Positions 23,443-36,376 of a stretch of 64,000 nucleotides of DNA are shown here, in pieces. The stretch covers positions 20,786,065 to 20,850,064 of the forward strand of contig OZ018416.1 in assembly GCA_963969595.1 (NCBI GenBank), read 5' to 3'. The stretch's first letter is position 1. The number at the start of each line of letters is the position of its first letter. The translations under genes and the position numbers were made by a program. Origin of the DNA: Neckera pumila (lineage: Eukaryota > Streptophyta > Bryopsida > Hypnales > Neckeraceae). The notes below the pieces were generated by a model. The model searched no databases and was not told the DNA's origin. It worked only from the letters and a program-made list of their open reading frames with translations.

Positions 23443-25333
23443 ATGGGCGGGGCGAAGAGGCTGCTGGTGCTGGGGTTGGTGGGGTTGGTGGTGCTGGCGT
23501 TGGGAGGGGGATGGGGGGGAGTGCATGCGGTGCAGTTCGAGGTGACCGCGCGGACGACCAAGTGCGTGGCGGAGGAGATTCAGAACCATGTGGTGGTGGT
23601 GGGAGATTACAAGATCGTGCATAGCGATGACGCGCACAAGCTCACTGTGAAGGTGAGCGGAGTTTGAGAGCTTCGGTTGCGGGATGAAGGTTGTGGATTT
23701 GGGGATGTTGTGTTTTTGTGCTCTGTTTTTCCCGATCTTCGATCTCGAGTATTGATTGTTTTTGACTTTTTTTTATTTTTCTGGGATAATTTTTGGATGT
23801 TTTGAAGATTTTTTTTGGATGGGTTGATCTTTCCTTTGGGTATCTGCGTTCGATTATCTGAAAGTCTTGGAAATTTTATTGGTTTCCTGGAGACTGGAAG
23901 GCGCGTACTAGAATTAATGGTGATTCTTACTCGGTGACGATGACTGTCGTTATTTCTCTTGTTCTTGAAGAATTTGAGTTTTTTGTTTTTTTGCTTCTCG
24001 CTGTTTAAATTTTCTCCTAGAGAATGTCATTTTGTGAGCAAATTCTGTTGCGGGGTTCATGCTGGTGTCTGCTACCAGTACCTGTTCTGTTGCTTGCCGG
24101 CCTTGATCTGTGAGGCTCACTTGCTATTTGAAGAGCTGAATTGTCTTTTTTAAATCCTTGAGCTGGTTGATGGTTATCGTAGCCACATACTGTTACGTTT
24201 TGGAGTTGTAGGCACTTGCAAAATGGTATCTCTAAAGTGAATATCTGCAGTTTATTGCTGGAGCTGATGTGGGCTGTGGGCTGTAACATCAATGTAACGA
24301 TTGTGATGTAACATTGGTGACTGATATAAACTGATATAGACTTTTTGATTTCTAAAATTGGTGACATTGATAAATTGAAACTGATGTGAACTTATCAATT
24401 TCTTATCCATCAAATGACTATCTTGATGACTGATGCAACATTGGTGTTGGTATGGGCCTTCAGGTTACGTCGCCTTATGGCAATCAGTTACACTACCTAG
24501 AGGGTGTGAAGTATGGACAGTTTGCCTTCACGACGACGGAGTCTGGGAACTTCATGGCCTGCTTTTGGTTGACTAATACCGCTCCCAACGCGGTTGTCAA
24601 TGTGGCCCTGGATTGGAAGACAGGAGTGGCTGCCAAGGACTGGGCGTCCATTGCCAAGAAGGATAAGCTCGATGTACTGTCATATTCCTCTATCCTCGAT
24701 GGTTTGAATGTTTTGAATGTTTCGCAGGAGAGATTTACAGTCATTTGGTCCGTTAGAAGTTATCAAATTATGTTAGGTGCTGCTGTGATAGAGATTCTCC
24801 GTTATCTTACATATACCACTTGCAAATTTCCACTTCAATTCTTCAGTTCGTGTGTTCTTTCTTCCAAGGGGTGGCTTCTTGTGGTTAGTACGAGTTGAAA
24901 GTGGGTCTGCGGGCAACGGGATTGAACTTTTTCTCTCATTTACAGGGTATGGAGCTGGAGTTGAGGAAGCTGGAAGAAGCTGTAGGTTCCATCCATAGCG
25001 AGATGCTTTACTTGAGGGAGAGGTAACGACTATTTGTTATCATTTTTTTTTTAAATATCTGGAGTTGCTCAGTTTGAGGTATGATTATGATAGTGAAGTA
25101 ACTATTCCATTGTTGGTTTCGGAGCTTCCTCTAAACAACATCTGGGACTCGGGTGAATTGAATAGTTGTTCTCTTGTGACACGTGCAGGGAGGCAGAAAT
25201 GCGGGACTTGAACGAACTGACGAACTCCAGGGTGGCATGGTTTGGGATCATGTCGTTACTGGTATGCCTGGGAGTGGCCGGCTGGCAGTTGTGGCACCTC
25301 AAAACATTTTTTGAAAGGAAAAAGCTCCTGTAG
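23443..25333 (+). CDS. p24 family cargo receptor, delta type (TMED10-like)
   Basis: p24 proteins are type I membrane proteins that cycle between ER and Golgi in COPII and COPI vesicles and help sort cargo, including GPI-anchored proteins. Exons 23443-23652, 24464-24673, 24946-25022 and 25189-25333 join in phase to 213 residues plus a TAG stop, the usual size. A hydrophobic signal peptide spans about residues 6-29. The GOLD domain follows, with its two conserved cysteines at 41 (RTTKC) and 103 (MACFW), and the plant signature [12 protein letters not shown] coiled coil occupies about 142-176 ([21 protein letters not shown]) and one membrane segment about 182-200. The cytosolic tail TFFERKKLL carries the FF motif for COPII/COPI and the KKxx dilysine signal for ER retrieval. 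The first exon is very G-rich. The gene converges on the minus-strand gene that ends 306 bases downstream. Confidence 0.96.
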
Positions 25334-25639
25334 GTTTAGGATCTTCGGCAACTAGTAGGTTCAGTGCTGCTCGGCTTTTTGTGTTGGTTCAGAAGTAAAG
25401 TTGATACTTTCATGATGGAAACATCTCACGTGTACATCTCGCTAATTGCATATGGTTCACTCCCGGTTTCCTGTTCCTATCAATTCAACACGATCCTTTA
25501 CTATAATGTCTTACGGGTTTCCGGGCACGAAAGAGAAAATGATACGTCGAGCAGTACTTCCGCACAACTTCATTTATTTTGGAGTTTGGGCATGCTCTTT
25601 CCTGCACCACAGTTGCTTCCTCTCAGGAAGATGGCAATG

Positions 25640-28600
25640 TCACACGGCTTGGCCTCCTCGCAACTTGGAGATTTTCGTGCTCACCAACCTGGCCAATGCC
25701 GACTCCACAAGTTTTTTCTCCTCCAGCGATGCAGTTGTGGCCCCGTCCCCTAAGACTTTGTTTATTACAGACATGTTTAACACCGGGTTTGATGTACCAG
25801 GCCTTTTACAGTCGCGCGATAAACTGGTCCGCTTGATCCTTCCATTCTCTTGACTGACTGGAGCTGTCTGAGAATATGTCGTTGTGTTGCCTTTGATATC
25901 TTTATTTGCAGGGTTTTGCGTCTCTGCTCTGTTGTGGCTGGATTTTTTCCCCGGATTAGGAGCTGTTGTACCTTCATGAGTTTGGCTGTGGAATGGAGAC
26001 TGATATCTGGAGTTACAGGGCTCTGGAATTGCCATCATTGGGCCATTAGAAGTCCGTGTCCTCCGTTCGTGAGCAGATGTGTTGATATTCGCAGGCTTTC
26101 TGATGCAGCCTGAATAATCACGCTGGCTTGTGGCTGCTGCTATCTGGGTTCCCCAACCCTCGGTCCCAGCTTGATTTGAATTTCCAGCAGGTCTTGCAGC
26201 CTGCTGTGTCAATCCACCTCTGGGGTTCCCAGCAGCCCTCGGACTGGATAGCGCTTCAGCTTGAAGCTCTCTCGCCGGGCCTTTGGCGATGATCCTCGTC
26301 TGCTCGTTTCGAATGCAAGTGTTCACCGTGTCTGCGAGGACACGGGGATTGATTTTCACGACTCGCCGACTATCCAAAGTGTTTGGTCCAACATGAGGGC
26401 TGAGCTTGCCTCTGACATTCGTGAGGGCTAATGCGAGGTTGTTGCAGACCCCCAGAACGGACTTCAGCACCTTTTTCCCGTCCGGTTGGCGTTGCTTGGC
26501 ATAGGAGCTTTCCGTGGGGGCGGTCACTGGCCTGCTCCTAAGCTGCAGGCATCAGATAAGCTCGCCATCATTCATCAAACTATGGGAAATATATCCAATA
26601 CATTGGAATGCTGTTGCAGCGTTTTAGTCTAAAAATGTCAACATGCCATGATTGGAAACACGCCATGTTGTCACTACTTTCAGCACGGGAGTAGACCTGA
26701 GAATTGCGCTGCTGCAAAGATTGCATCTCCTGGCCTGCAATTTTCTTAAGCTCGGTCACTTCTTGCTGCAGAGTACTCTGCGTGGAAGAGATCCAAATAG
26801 ATTCTTAACTAGTCACCTTTCAGTCTAAGACAACTTGCATTGACATCTGGAAGTTTTCAATCAGACTTGACCCTTTTAAGTATATAAGCCAAAAATCCAA
26901 CTACAGAATGACATTAGAGAGGCCGGGTTGAATGCACACCTGGAATGCCTGCAGAGCCCTGGTTTGGGAGGCCCTGGGCAGTTGATTCCGATTAGTATCC
27001 CGAAGGCGAGGTTTAGGAGCACCATAATAGGCTGCAACTGGTGCTCTCTGAGCCCTTCGGATTTGCGAATTGACAGTATTCATTTCCTCAGAAGGCCCCT
27101 TGACTTGTCGAAGTTTGGTCGAAAACGAAGCCTGGGGCCTGAACAGCGGTCGTGAATCTTCATAACTCGCAGTCTGCTCTTCCATGACGTTGCTTCTGGA
27201 GAAATACGGGTGCCGCTTGGCGCTGAGAGTGACCACCAGCCAGTGGAAGAAAGTCCGCTCCAGCAGCCGCCGGTCTCTCGCTCGGCGAATCCACCAGGGC
27301 AAGGCATCCAGCATCTTGCCCAGGGAAGCATTGTGGGAGAGCGCTCTCCGCTGCAGCACGGACGTTCGCGTGAATGCACGCCATGCGAACAAGATCAGCG
27401 GCACCAGTTTGGGCTCCGCGGCCACCACCCTTGTACTTCTATGCAACTCGTCCTCCAAGTGGTTTGCCAGGCTTTCGATTCCCAGTCTCTGCATCAGATC
27501 TTGCACTCTCAGCTGCTTGCGATCCTGCGCGCAGAGATTCATTCAACGGCCCGGCCAGCAGCTGGTGAGTTTGCACACTTGGACTAAGATGAAATGAGTG
27601 GTCATACAAGGGTGACATGTACAGTACAGCTGTTGGGATGATCCATGCTTAGCAAATGAAAGAGGCCACTCACCCGACGCAAGTCGTCAAAAAATTTCTG
27701 GGTAAAGCTGTGTAGTTTTCTTGCAAGAAGCTCAGCCCTGCAAACCTCGAAGTCATTCAAACTGTAGCTTCAGTTTCAGCTCCAATTAATCCGAGAAATG
27801 AAATTTTGCATCGAGCATCTTTCAGCTAATGTAGCAGACTAACAGTCGAACCTTAAATGCTTCCATTGCCAAGAACGGTGCAGTAAGACTGCATGACAAT
27901 GACTTCCACTGGTGCACAATATCTCAGGCAGTGGAAAATGATTCGAAAACTAACACGTTACACGTCCTTCCTCGTCTTCATGCGTAGGAAGTGAAAAGCA
28001 CAAGAATACGTTGAAATTGCCGATTCTTAACATAATGAAAAGCACTCAAGTCTGGAAGTCAGAATAAAATCGACAGCTATGAAAGTCATATCGACGGTGA
28101 AAGTTAGTTCGATCTGCTACTTTTATTAGAAGGCTGAAAAACAATTAACACCGACGAGAAAAGGTTGCCACGTACCTTGCACTGGATGCTGCCCACCGCC
28201 ATTTCCAGGTGATCCAATTGGTGACTCCGTCCTGAAATAAGAAGCGGGGGACTGAATGACGTGCGGCAAGTGGAAGCTCCGACAGCGTGTGGTCGCTGAC
28301 AGAAGACAAACTTACACTTGGTTGGTCTGGCTCATGGCCCAGTGGGCACAGAGGATAATTCTCCCAAAAGGCTCGATCTTGAGGGAAGGTGTTGTAGACC
28401 TGGTCGCCAAAACACTGCCTGTCTGAAGTGGGATGCTCTGTTCTATTCCGGACACTGGAGCCATGATCAGCGTGTGAAGACGTCGCCTGCGCGTCTGTGG
28501 CATGGATGGTGGTCTCTCGCTCGCGCACATTCTGTGTCAATTTCTTGAGCAGCTTGACCACGTCTGAGGCTGCTTCTGCTGACTCATCCGCTCCATCAGA

Positions 28601-31155
28601 GCTGCACCGCAGCTTCGCGCATAATTCCTGACCACCACTCACATTACTTCAGACTGAACACAGAAATAGATCGAGGAGACTCTCTACTACATAGCCTTGA
28701 ATCTAAGAGTGGAATTATATATCTAGATGAATCTTGAGTTTCCAAAAGGTGACTGCAGTAATTATAACAAGATCTTACATTGTTTGAAAGTCTGCTTACC
28801 GGTAATTCTTTTGGGGATATATGCAAGTGATTATTAGGGACTGCGTGCCTAAAATAATGCCAACAATGACCGCTTCCGTATACATTTGTATCAATTATAA
28901 ATCACTTAGTAAGCATCAAGGAAGTGAAATGTACCCGTTAGAAAAAACGGAACCAATGCCCTACAATTTTGAAAACAACTAATATCTACTACCGGTATTA
29001 GCTCCCAAAGTGGAATTTTTATTTTTATTTTTTGGCCCTTAAAAGGTTAAAGATTTCTCGAATCAAGAAGCACAACCCACCTCGGCGCGGGTAGACGCAA
29101 GATCTGCCCGCTTCTCAGCTTCTTGAAGTTGCATCAGGAGGGTGCCCTTCTCATGCTTCAAATGGCTGCAGTGTTCCACAGATGTGGCCAACTCCACCTG
29201 CTCGAGGCAACAAAATTATTCAATTATTAGTAACCACATCAAGTAAGAATGTGCGCTGGAGGGAATCCAATGTTTACAACCTAGCGACCTCCGCAAGAGC
29301 CATCCTTGCATGTTTGGAATAGAGACCCATGTCGTAATAAATACCTCCTTACAACTATTTGCCCTATATGCTTGTTGCAACTGCTCTTGAAGAATCTTAA
29401 GTTCTGCACTATGTTCAGCCACCATGGAGTCAATCAAGTCCTGCTTGGCATTCTGCTGTTCCTTCACTCTGGTTGTTAAGGCCTTGAGCCTCTCCATCTC
29501 TTCGACTTGCTTCACCACTTCCTTGTCCCTAGAAGACAACTGTCCACCACGTAATCAATGTGATCAAGAACAAACGATTGAAATATAATTTTCGCTTCGT
29601 GTAATTCATCAAGCACACAGGTTAGCAATGGACCAGGAGTGAAGCTTACTTGTTCAAGTAGAGATCTATTTTCTCGCAACACGATGCTATTCTCAGCATG
29701 AAGGTCACTCCTCTCAAGGTGAAGGCGATTCAATTGCCCATCGACCCTTCCAATTTTCTCTTCCAAACTTCGTATCCTCTCTTTCAACTGTTGGATCTGA
29801 TTATCCCGCAGCTCGATTTCTGCCTCTGCTACTTTGAAGTCTTCCATAGTCATCACCTGCCTGTCCATCTTGCTCACCTGATTTTCCACTATAAACCCTT
29901 TCAGACTTTTTGATCGAAAGTTCAACTCACGGGCAAAATTCAGTATCGAAAAACTTCGGCGTTGAAGCCACATAAAAACTGCTACAAGGAAGAACAAAGT
30001 AGGAAAACGATTCCAGTTTATTATCATGCTGCGCTATCCAAAGGAAACGGAAGAACTAAAGAGCACACCAAAAGGCTTGCCACTCCGGTTCGTAGCAGAG
30101 AAACATACAGTAGCATTATCAGCAATGTAACCATTCTCATGGAACTTCGTGTTATTCACTGCGGTGGCAAGCTGGTTGTGGAGCATTGCGGATTTCGCGC
30201 GTTCAGTCGCCAACAGTTGTTCAGTGTGCTGCAACTGTGTTTCCAGCGATGCTCGAGCAATCTCATCCTCTCGAGCCTCTTCCAGCACCTTGACCAGCTC
30301 TTGGCCTAGAAGGTTCTGCAATCGACAATCAAGCAAGAGACAAAACAGACGATAACAAAAAATACTTCAGCTTCTAACTATTTCAGGGCCTGCAAAATTG
30401 TTCAAAAGTTGTTCAAAGAAAATTCCTTTAACCCCTAAAAGACCAAGTAGAGACTTGATTAAGTCACATGAGGACTATCTTTTGTCCAAATTTCTTTATT
30501 TTCTGACTAGCACATGCAATGTCCGTCACAGATGTAGAATTAGGCCCCATCCAAATTATGTCTCTTGCAGTATGATCAACCGAATTGGATACATTTTCAA
30601 ACCATGAAAAGCCTTGGTCCCAAAGTCCGTGAAAATGTGCTCCCCGAAGAAAACACAAACCATTTCGCTCAGGTGATGTACTCTTCAGATCTTTGATGTA
30701 AGGACTAAAGAAAACCCTAAGAGCCATCACTAATGCAAAACACAAGGCCACATACTCAAGAAAATAGCAGAGAAACTAGGTTTCACCTTCAGCTGGCTCT
30801 GTCGCCAACGCTGAAATGCAAACATGGTGGTCACCAACTTCTTTTCCGACATGCCCCCATCATCAACCGCACTTAGCAAAGCCTCCCCACTCTTGACAAA
30901 ACTCTCCTCCGTATCTGATTTTCGTTCCACGGAAGACTGGCTCACACGGATGAGGTTCCGCACAGGCATGGACTCCAAGGCTTTCAAGGCCAAGGCCGGA
31001 CACCGCCATTGGCGAGCAATTCGATTTCTGAAACCCACGATCCCGTCCGAGCCTTTGTCATCATCCACTCGATCGTGCTCACCATTTTGATCGAAATCCG
31101 GAGGCTTGTCGAAATAATTAATCGAGTCCTGAACGACGCCGCTGTCGTCACCCAT
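25640..31155 (-). CDS. Uncharacterised coiled-coil protein with SFI1-like Trp motifs
   Basis: I do not recognise an ortholog. Eleven exons (31155-30787, 30315-30109, about 29925-29650, 29539-29345, 29197-29081, 28627-28316, 28231-28176, 27737-27674, 27524-26940, 26777-26697, 26542-25640) join in phase to about 1054 residues. ATG at 31153-31155 gives MGDDSGVVQDS. Residues about 124-390 are coiled coil, rich in Glu, Gln, Leu and Arg (LEEAREDEIARASLETQLQ; EIELRDNQIQQLKERI). Scattered tryptophan motifs, MFAFQRWRQSQ, WITWKWRWAAS, LFAWRAFTRT and TFFHWLVVTLS, recall the FxxWR repeats by which SFI1 binds centrin. The last 300 residues are basic and Ser/Thr/Asn/Gln-rich, probably disordered. A cytoskeletal or basal-body role is inference. 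The exon 3 acceptor is the least certain boundary. A lone TIR-element end lies in the first intron (30431). Confidence 0.72.
30431..30450. repeat. Isolated ACCCCTAAAAGACCA terminus in an intron
   Basis: ACCCCTAAAAGACCA, preceded by TA, matches the terminus of the ACCCCTAAAGG TIR elements. It lies in the first intron of the coiled-coil gene. No matching right end was seen before the next exon on either side, so this is a solo or eroded end, or chance. Confidence 0.35.
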
Positions 31156-32040
31156 GATAATGTTCACCCGTTGCAAGCTTTTAAATCCTCGACTCTCCAC
31201 GCCATTCCTTACCTTTGGACATTGTAAAATCTACTTTTACCACACGCGGACCGAGCTAGGGCATGGACCTCCTACCTCGACAACACGAATTTCAGCAGCT
31301 CAAAAGTGAAGGAAAATTCGTGCAGTCAGTCAATCCAATGCAGGGAACCACGAACAGCGCTCTCATCATGAAAAGCAAATGCTGAACAAATATTTCAATT
31401 CGAAGTAAAATACATTGTCGAAGCAATCGGAAGACATTCAGAACAGCTGGTTCCTGCGAGAGTATCCCCAGAGGCAGCTCAATTCCTACTTGACACAGCT
31501 CCCAACCCTAAAACCTGCGTCGAGTCGGAAAAAACCTTTACATGCCAGGGTCCATAACAACAACAATCGCAAAACAGTCCGGCACAATTAATTCATATTC
31601 GGAAGTAAACAATCACACTCGACGCCTCGTTGGAGGAGAGGCCACAAAAAACTTAGGAAGCTCCCATGCACTGAGAAACCCATACTCTAAAGCACTGGAA
31701 GCAATGGGATGGAGATCAACGATCGCAATTAAGCAAAGCAAAGGCAGAGCTCTGTGCCGTGGAGGTAATGAAATGATCACAGGAAAGCTGATGCAATGAG
31801 GGGAGTGTGAGAGAGAGCTTGGAAGAATGGCGATGGCAGTTGAGAGACGACAGAGTGTTGCAATGCGAAAAGAAAAAGCAGTTAGAAACACAGGGCCGCA
31901 GAACAGAGCTGCACGGCTTGGTGATGGTGTCCTGGGACTGAGGCACACGCTATATCGCCCGCCACAACACCCGGTATAATGCTCCTGAGAACAGGCTAAA
32001 ATTTCAAGCTAAGCTACCTTGCTTGGTGGGCATGGTCGAC
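31156..32040 (-). promoter_or_regulatory. Upstream region of the coiled-coil gene
   Basis: This balanced-composition stretch lies upstream of the minus-strand start. ATGTCCAAAG followed by GTAAGG at about 31217-31226 (minus) looks like a splice donor after a short upstream ATG, so an alternative or spliced leader is possible. A GA-rich patch lies at 31798-31830 on the plus strand. No TATA box could be fixed. Confidence 0.3.
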
Positions 32041-32950
32041 ATCTCTCCCTGAGTATTTAATTTCCCTCAGATGATCTGTACATTAAATTAGGCTGTTTGT
32101 TTTGTTTGTTGTGGTGAGATCTTTGGTATTGTGTGTGTCCCCTAATTGAGTTCATAGTACCATTAGAAAGCTCTCTCCGAGAAGGGGTGCATGGACTTTG
32201 TTTTGTAGCGCTCCGACTTACGACAAAAAATATATTGAATTTTGAAGTTTTAATGAAATGATTTTTTTTAAATTACTTTTTATCTTCGTTTTATTATAAT
32301 GTAGTGAGGTTTGAAGGATGCTTAACCCTGTAATATCCTTGAGGATACTAAATGTTCAACATCGATAGAGAATCTTTCTATATAATGTAGAAATACAGAT
32401 GTTCATCTTTCATCTTTAGAATGTGGTGTGAAAAGGAGAGGTCTTGCATAGTAGTTTGACCTTCAACAAGGGTTCTTGGTGTTTTGTCAAGCAAATGATT
32501 CATATGGTTCCAAAAAGGATAATTTCCACATGACCAATCCAACATTCCAAGGTTAAAAATAGAAATACTTTGCAAGATTTTTTGTTCTCCCACACAATTT
32601 TTTCTTGGAAAAATAATATCTCAAATTTTTTGTCATCTAAGTTTTAAAATATTTTTTGTTGATCCTTCCTATTGGGTACAATATTCTTGAACAAAATAAT
32701 ATTTTCTATGTGAGCACTTTCTATATGCACCTAGATCTATGGCCATTTGTGATTGGCTCTTGGAAAATGGAGGCCTATTCAACTACAAAATAGGAGCAAG
32801 CTTCACACTATCAAGGTGAAGGACATGATCATAAAGTACTTGTAGAACGGCTCTTTTACTTAAAGAAAATCCCTTCAATACAACACTTAAATATTTTAAA
32901 TATAATTAGAAAGTTGGCTTCAAAAGCTTCTAGCCACCTAATAGGCCTTT
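32041..32950. other. AT-rich intergenic stretch
   Basis: Nothing recognisable. Short open frames on both strands lack family signatures. Confidence 0.4.
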
Positions 32951-33853
32951 ACCCCCTAAAGTCCCAAGGCATTTTTCTGTCAAAAACGACTCAAAACTGC
33001 CAATTTTGCTGCGTTTACATAAGAAAAGTTAAAAAGTTATTTTTTTAGAATCTAACCGTAGAATCTTGTAGTTAACTTATCTCAAATCATGTGGTGAAAA
33101 TTTCATAAAGTTTGACCGTACAAATTAGAAGATATGAGTGTTCAAAGTTGGAAAATTTTGATTTTTTGAACACTGACTTGCAATTTTAGATGACTTTGAC
33201 CGCCATTTGTAAAAAAAAATTGCACTATAGACTTTGAATTTAATTTTTTTTATGTTGAATAATTGAGTTGAGAATCTAAGGAAAAAAATTTCAAAAAAAT
33301 ATACTTTATTTTCATTCTTTAAAAATTATTAAGTAGAAATAGGTCCAAGATTGAAAGAAAAACTAAATCGTCAATAGCTCTAAGACAAGAGTAAAACACT
33401 ATAATCTCAATGGTGAGATTGTTTTAGCAAGCAAACTCAGCCTTGTCAAACAATTTTTTTTGAAAAATTGTGAAAATTGCATTCAGAAATGAGTCCTACA
33501 AGTTATTTTTTCAAGAAGATGCTCTAATTGCCCGAAAAATAAGATTGTCCATAACTTTCACATAACAAATCAAAATGGAATGAATCAAAGTTTCCCATAT
33601 AGATAAAAATACAATCTATAAGAAAAAAAAATTTGTGTGAGAAGATTTCTACCTGCCGCACCAAAAAAAAGGACCTTTTGTGCCATAACTCTTGCTCCCG
33701 GGCACCAATTGAAATAAAAATTATATTCCCATAAAGCTAATGTGTTTTTCTATCTTCACAAAAAGTTTCAGTAAATAATGATGAATATTGAAGCCCTAGT
33801 AGCCTGCCCAAAACCCATTTTGTCCCTCGAGGGGACAATGGAACTTTAGGGGT
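32951..33853. mobile_element. TIR element, ACCCCTAAAG family, diverged copy
   Basis: The ends are ACCCCCTAAAGTCCC on the left and GGAACTTTAGGGGT on the right, with TTA/TA outside. The length of about 900 bases equals the 2803-3725 copy. Blocks align with that copy in the same order: AAAACGACTCAAAACTGC, TAACCGTAGAATCTTGTAG, GAAGATATGAGTGTT, then CATAACTCTTGCTCC near the right end. No transposase is present. Confidence 0.55.
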
Positions 33854-36165
33854 TACATTAGTAATCTAGGGTCATATCCTTGACTTCTTATAGTCTCTTG
33901 TTAGAAGATAGTTAGAGGTCAACCAAGTCTACTTTACATAAGTGTTCAAAAAGAGGACTTACCTTGGCAAAAAATGGATGAGAGATGCCAAGTTATCCTA
34001 CATTACTTGATTTGAGTAGTATTTTATGGTTTTTCATATTTCTTGATAAAAAGGCATCATAAGGTTTCTATTGCTAAATTTTCAACATGCCATACCAATC
34101 CAATAATAGTATATTAATTCATTTTTCAAGGCTTTAAAGCAATCTTATTGTGATAGACATAAGATTATTATTGAAATGGAATTTCACAATGATTAATGAT
34201 TTTTTTAAATATTATTTATTATTTTATTATTTTTTGAATATTACTATTACTTTCAAAAAACCCAATAAAAGAATATTGTAATCATTTTTAAGGTCTCTTT
34301 CTATTTTATGATATTAAAATGACTAAAACTCTTTAAAATCACATTTATTTTTTCAATTAATTATTTTTTGACTAATAGTCGTGCATAAGCCAAAGAATTA
34401 GTTCTAAAATCTCTAAACATAGGTGACAAAAACTAGTTCAAAATGACATATTTTGAAAACTGAAAGCATTATGCTATAACTATAATATAAAAATTATAAT
34501 ATAAAAATTAATTATAATTATTATATAAAATTAATTGATTTCATTTTTGAAGGGTCATTTTTGATTTGAAAAAATTATTTTTTAAAGCAAAAAAAGCATT
34601 GTGCTTTTCAGACTATAGAAAAGATTTGTGGAACCGAGAATCTTTTTGGAAACCTATGTTGTATAAAAGTTAGAGAACTAACACAAGAATGTATTATCTC
34701 CCAAAGTCTTTTCATGGTCAAAATAGATTTTGTCATTTTGGAACACATTCTAATGATTTTGATTTTATATTTTTTATAACCTCTAACCATCATTACATTA
34801 GATGACACTCTGGGGGTCTAAAGGTCTGTGAATTCCTCCAACTTCCTGGACTATGAGAACTTTGTTGCAACAACTAGTTGATGGGGCATAGCGATTGCCA
34901 CGTCAAAAATTAATAATTAACTAATTTAAAAAATAATAATTATTATAAATTAAAATTATAAATTTTATTTTGTTTATTTTATTAATTAAATATTATGACA
35001 GCATTACTATTCATTTCAATAGAGAGGACTAGGCTGAAATGGCCCTTTACTCCTTCGAAATGTCATCCAATGTCTCTATGTCAAGCTTTAATTCATGTGA
35101 TTCCAATAAATATTACAAAAGTTATTAGTTTTTTTTATTTTAGGAGCAAATTTGGGCTAGGGAAAAAAAGGAAAAAATCTCTTTAATTTTTAAAATGAAT
35201 CTGATTTATAAATGTATATAGGTGGAAAGTTTCAAATCATTCCATTCAGATTGATGTAATAAAAGTAACGATAAGCTTCATTTTGCAGAAAATCATGGCA
35301 TTTTCCTCACAAAATTAGAATTGGAAGTTAATTTGTGAAATTATATTTTTAATAATTTTAGAAAAAAATACTAGGTGTAGATTTCTTTCTACAACATTTA
35401 GATTTATCACCATTGGGCTTGATTTTTTTCAATAATAGTCTTGAATTATTAGTTTCTATGTCAATTGATGCAATCTTTTGCATAAAAAAATAATCAAGAA
35501 TTAATATATAGTATTCAATGTCAATGCTAAATTATTATAATATATTATCAACTTAATTCAACAAGAGATTTTTTCCTTCAAGCCATAGGATATATGCATC
35601 TTTTTAACAAAAAATTTGAATGATGAAATTTCAACTCCTGAAGACTTGAATGAGTTGGAAAAATCTTTATTTTGAAATTCAAGAGTCATGATCTTACAAT
35701 TGGTGATTTTTTAATACCAATCTTTTTGTATAAATGTACCTTTAGCAGTTTATTAAGAGATTCTACAGGTGAATCTACCAAAAATACTTAAAAACCAAAG
35801 AATTTAGTATTGTTCTAGGATAAGATGTGTTTTGATAATTTTTGTCTTAGAACAGCCAAAGACGTTTAGAAGTTTAGGAATATGTTTGCATTCATTCATT
35901 GTTTATGATTTTAATGTTTGCTCCTTTATGGTTGAAAAATAGCTATATTAAATTTTACAATCAAATTTTTCATTCCATTTCAAACCAACAATTTTTAGTC
36001 TTTGCAGAGAAGAGTTGAATTTCTAAACCTTATTTCTTGAATACTATTGTCTTTTTTGAGTACGTAGATAGTGACAAACTGCTTAAAACTCCTTCAATCA
36101 TTAAATAGATATTTTTGATATGTATATTGTATTCAAATAAGAAATCTGGTTTTGGTTTTGAACTT
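33854..36165. other. AT-rich stretch with a degenerate ACCCCTAAAGG-element fragment
   Basis: 34540-34780 matches the right half of the tandem elements at 18.3-19.5 kb (TTTTTGAAGGGTCATTTTT, then GTTAGAGAACTAACACAAGAAT, then GAACACATTCTAATG). A phrase like ATGTTTGCATTCATTCATTG at about 35885 matches the extreme right part of those elements. It may be the same copy split by more than 1 kb of inserted DNA. Nothing else is recognised. Confidence 0.45.
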
Positions 36166-36204
36166 AGGTGGATAGGTGGGTAGGTGGATAGATGGATAGG
36201 TGGG
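36166..36204. repeat. GGTGGATA-type minisatellite
   Basis: About five variants of an 8-base unit (GGTGGATA / GGTGGGTA / GATGGATA) run in tandem. Confidence 0.6.
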
Positions 36205-36376
36205 CAAATTAGGTGATTTATTTTTATTTAAGTGTGTGTATGGGTCCAGACATTTACTACCTCTTTTTAGTGCATATTGAAGGAGTTATGCCAAATCTAA
36301 TACCATATAGTAACATAGCTACAGTAGTGGCAAAGTAGGATTTTTTTCAATTAACTTTTGAAGCACATCACATGCC

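Noticed and set aside
27184..27597. Plus-strand frames of 125-137 codons across the coiled-coil gene
   Set aside because: They are antisense shadows of the 585-base exon 27524-26940, which joins in phase with its neighbours on the minus strand.
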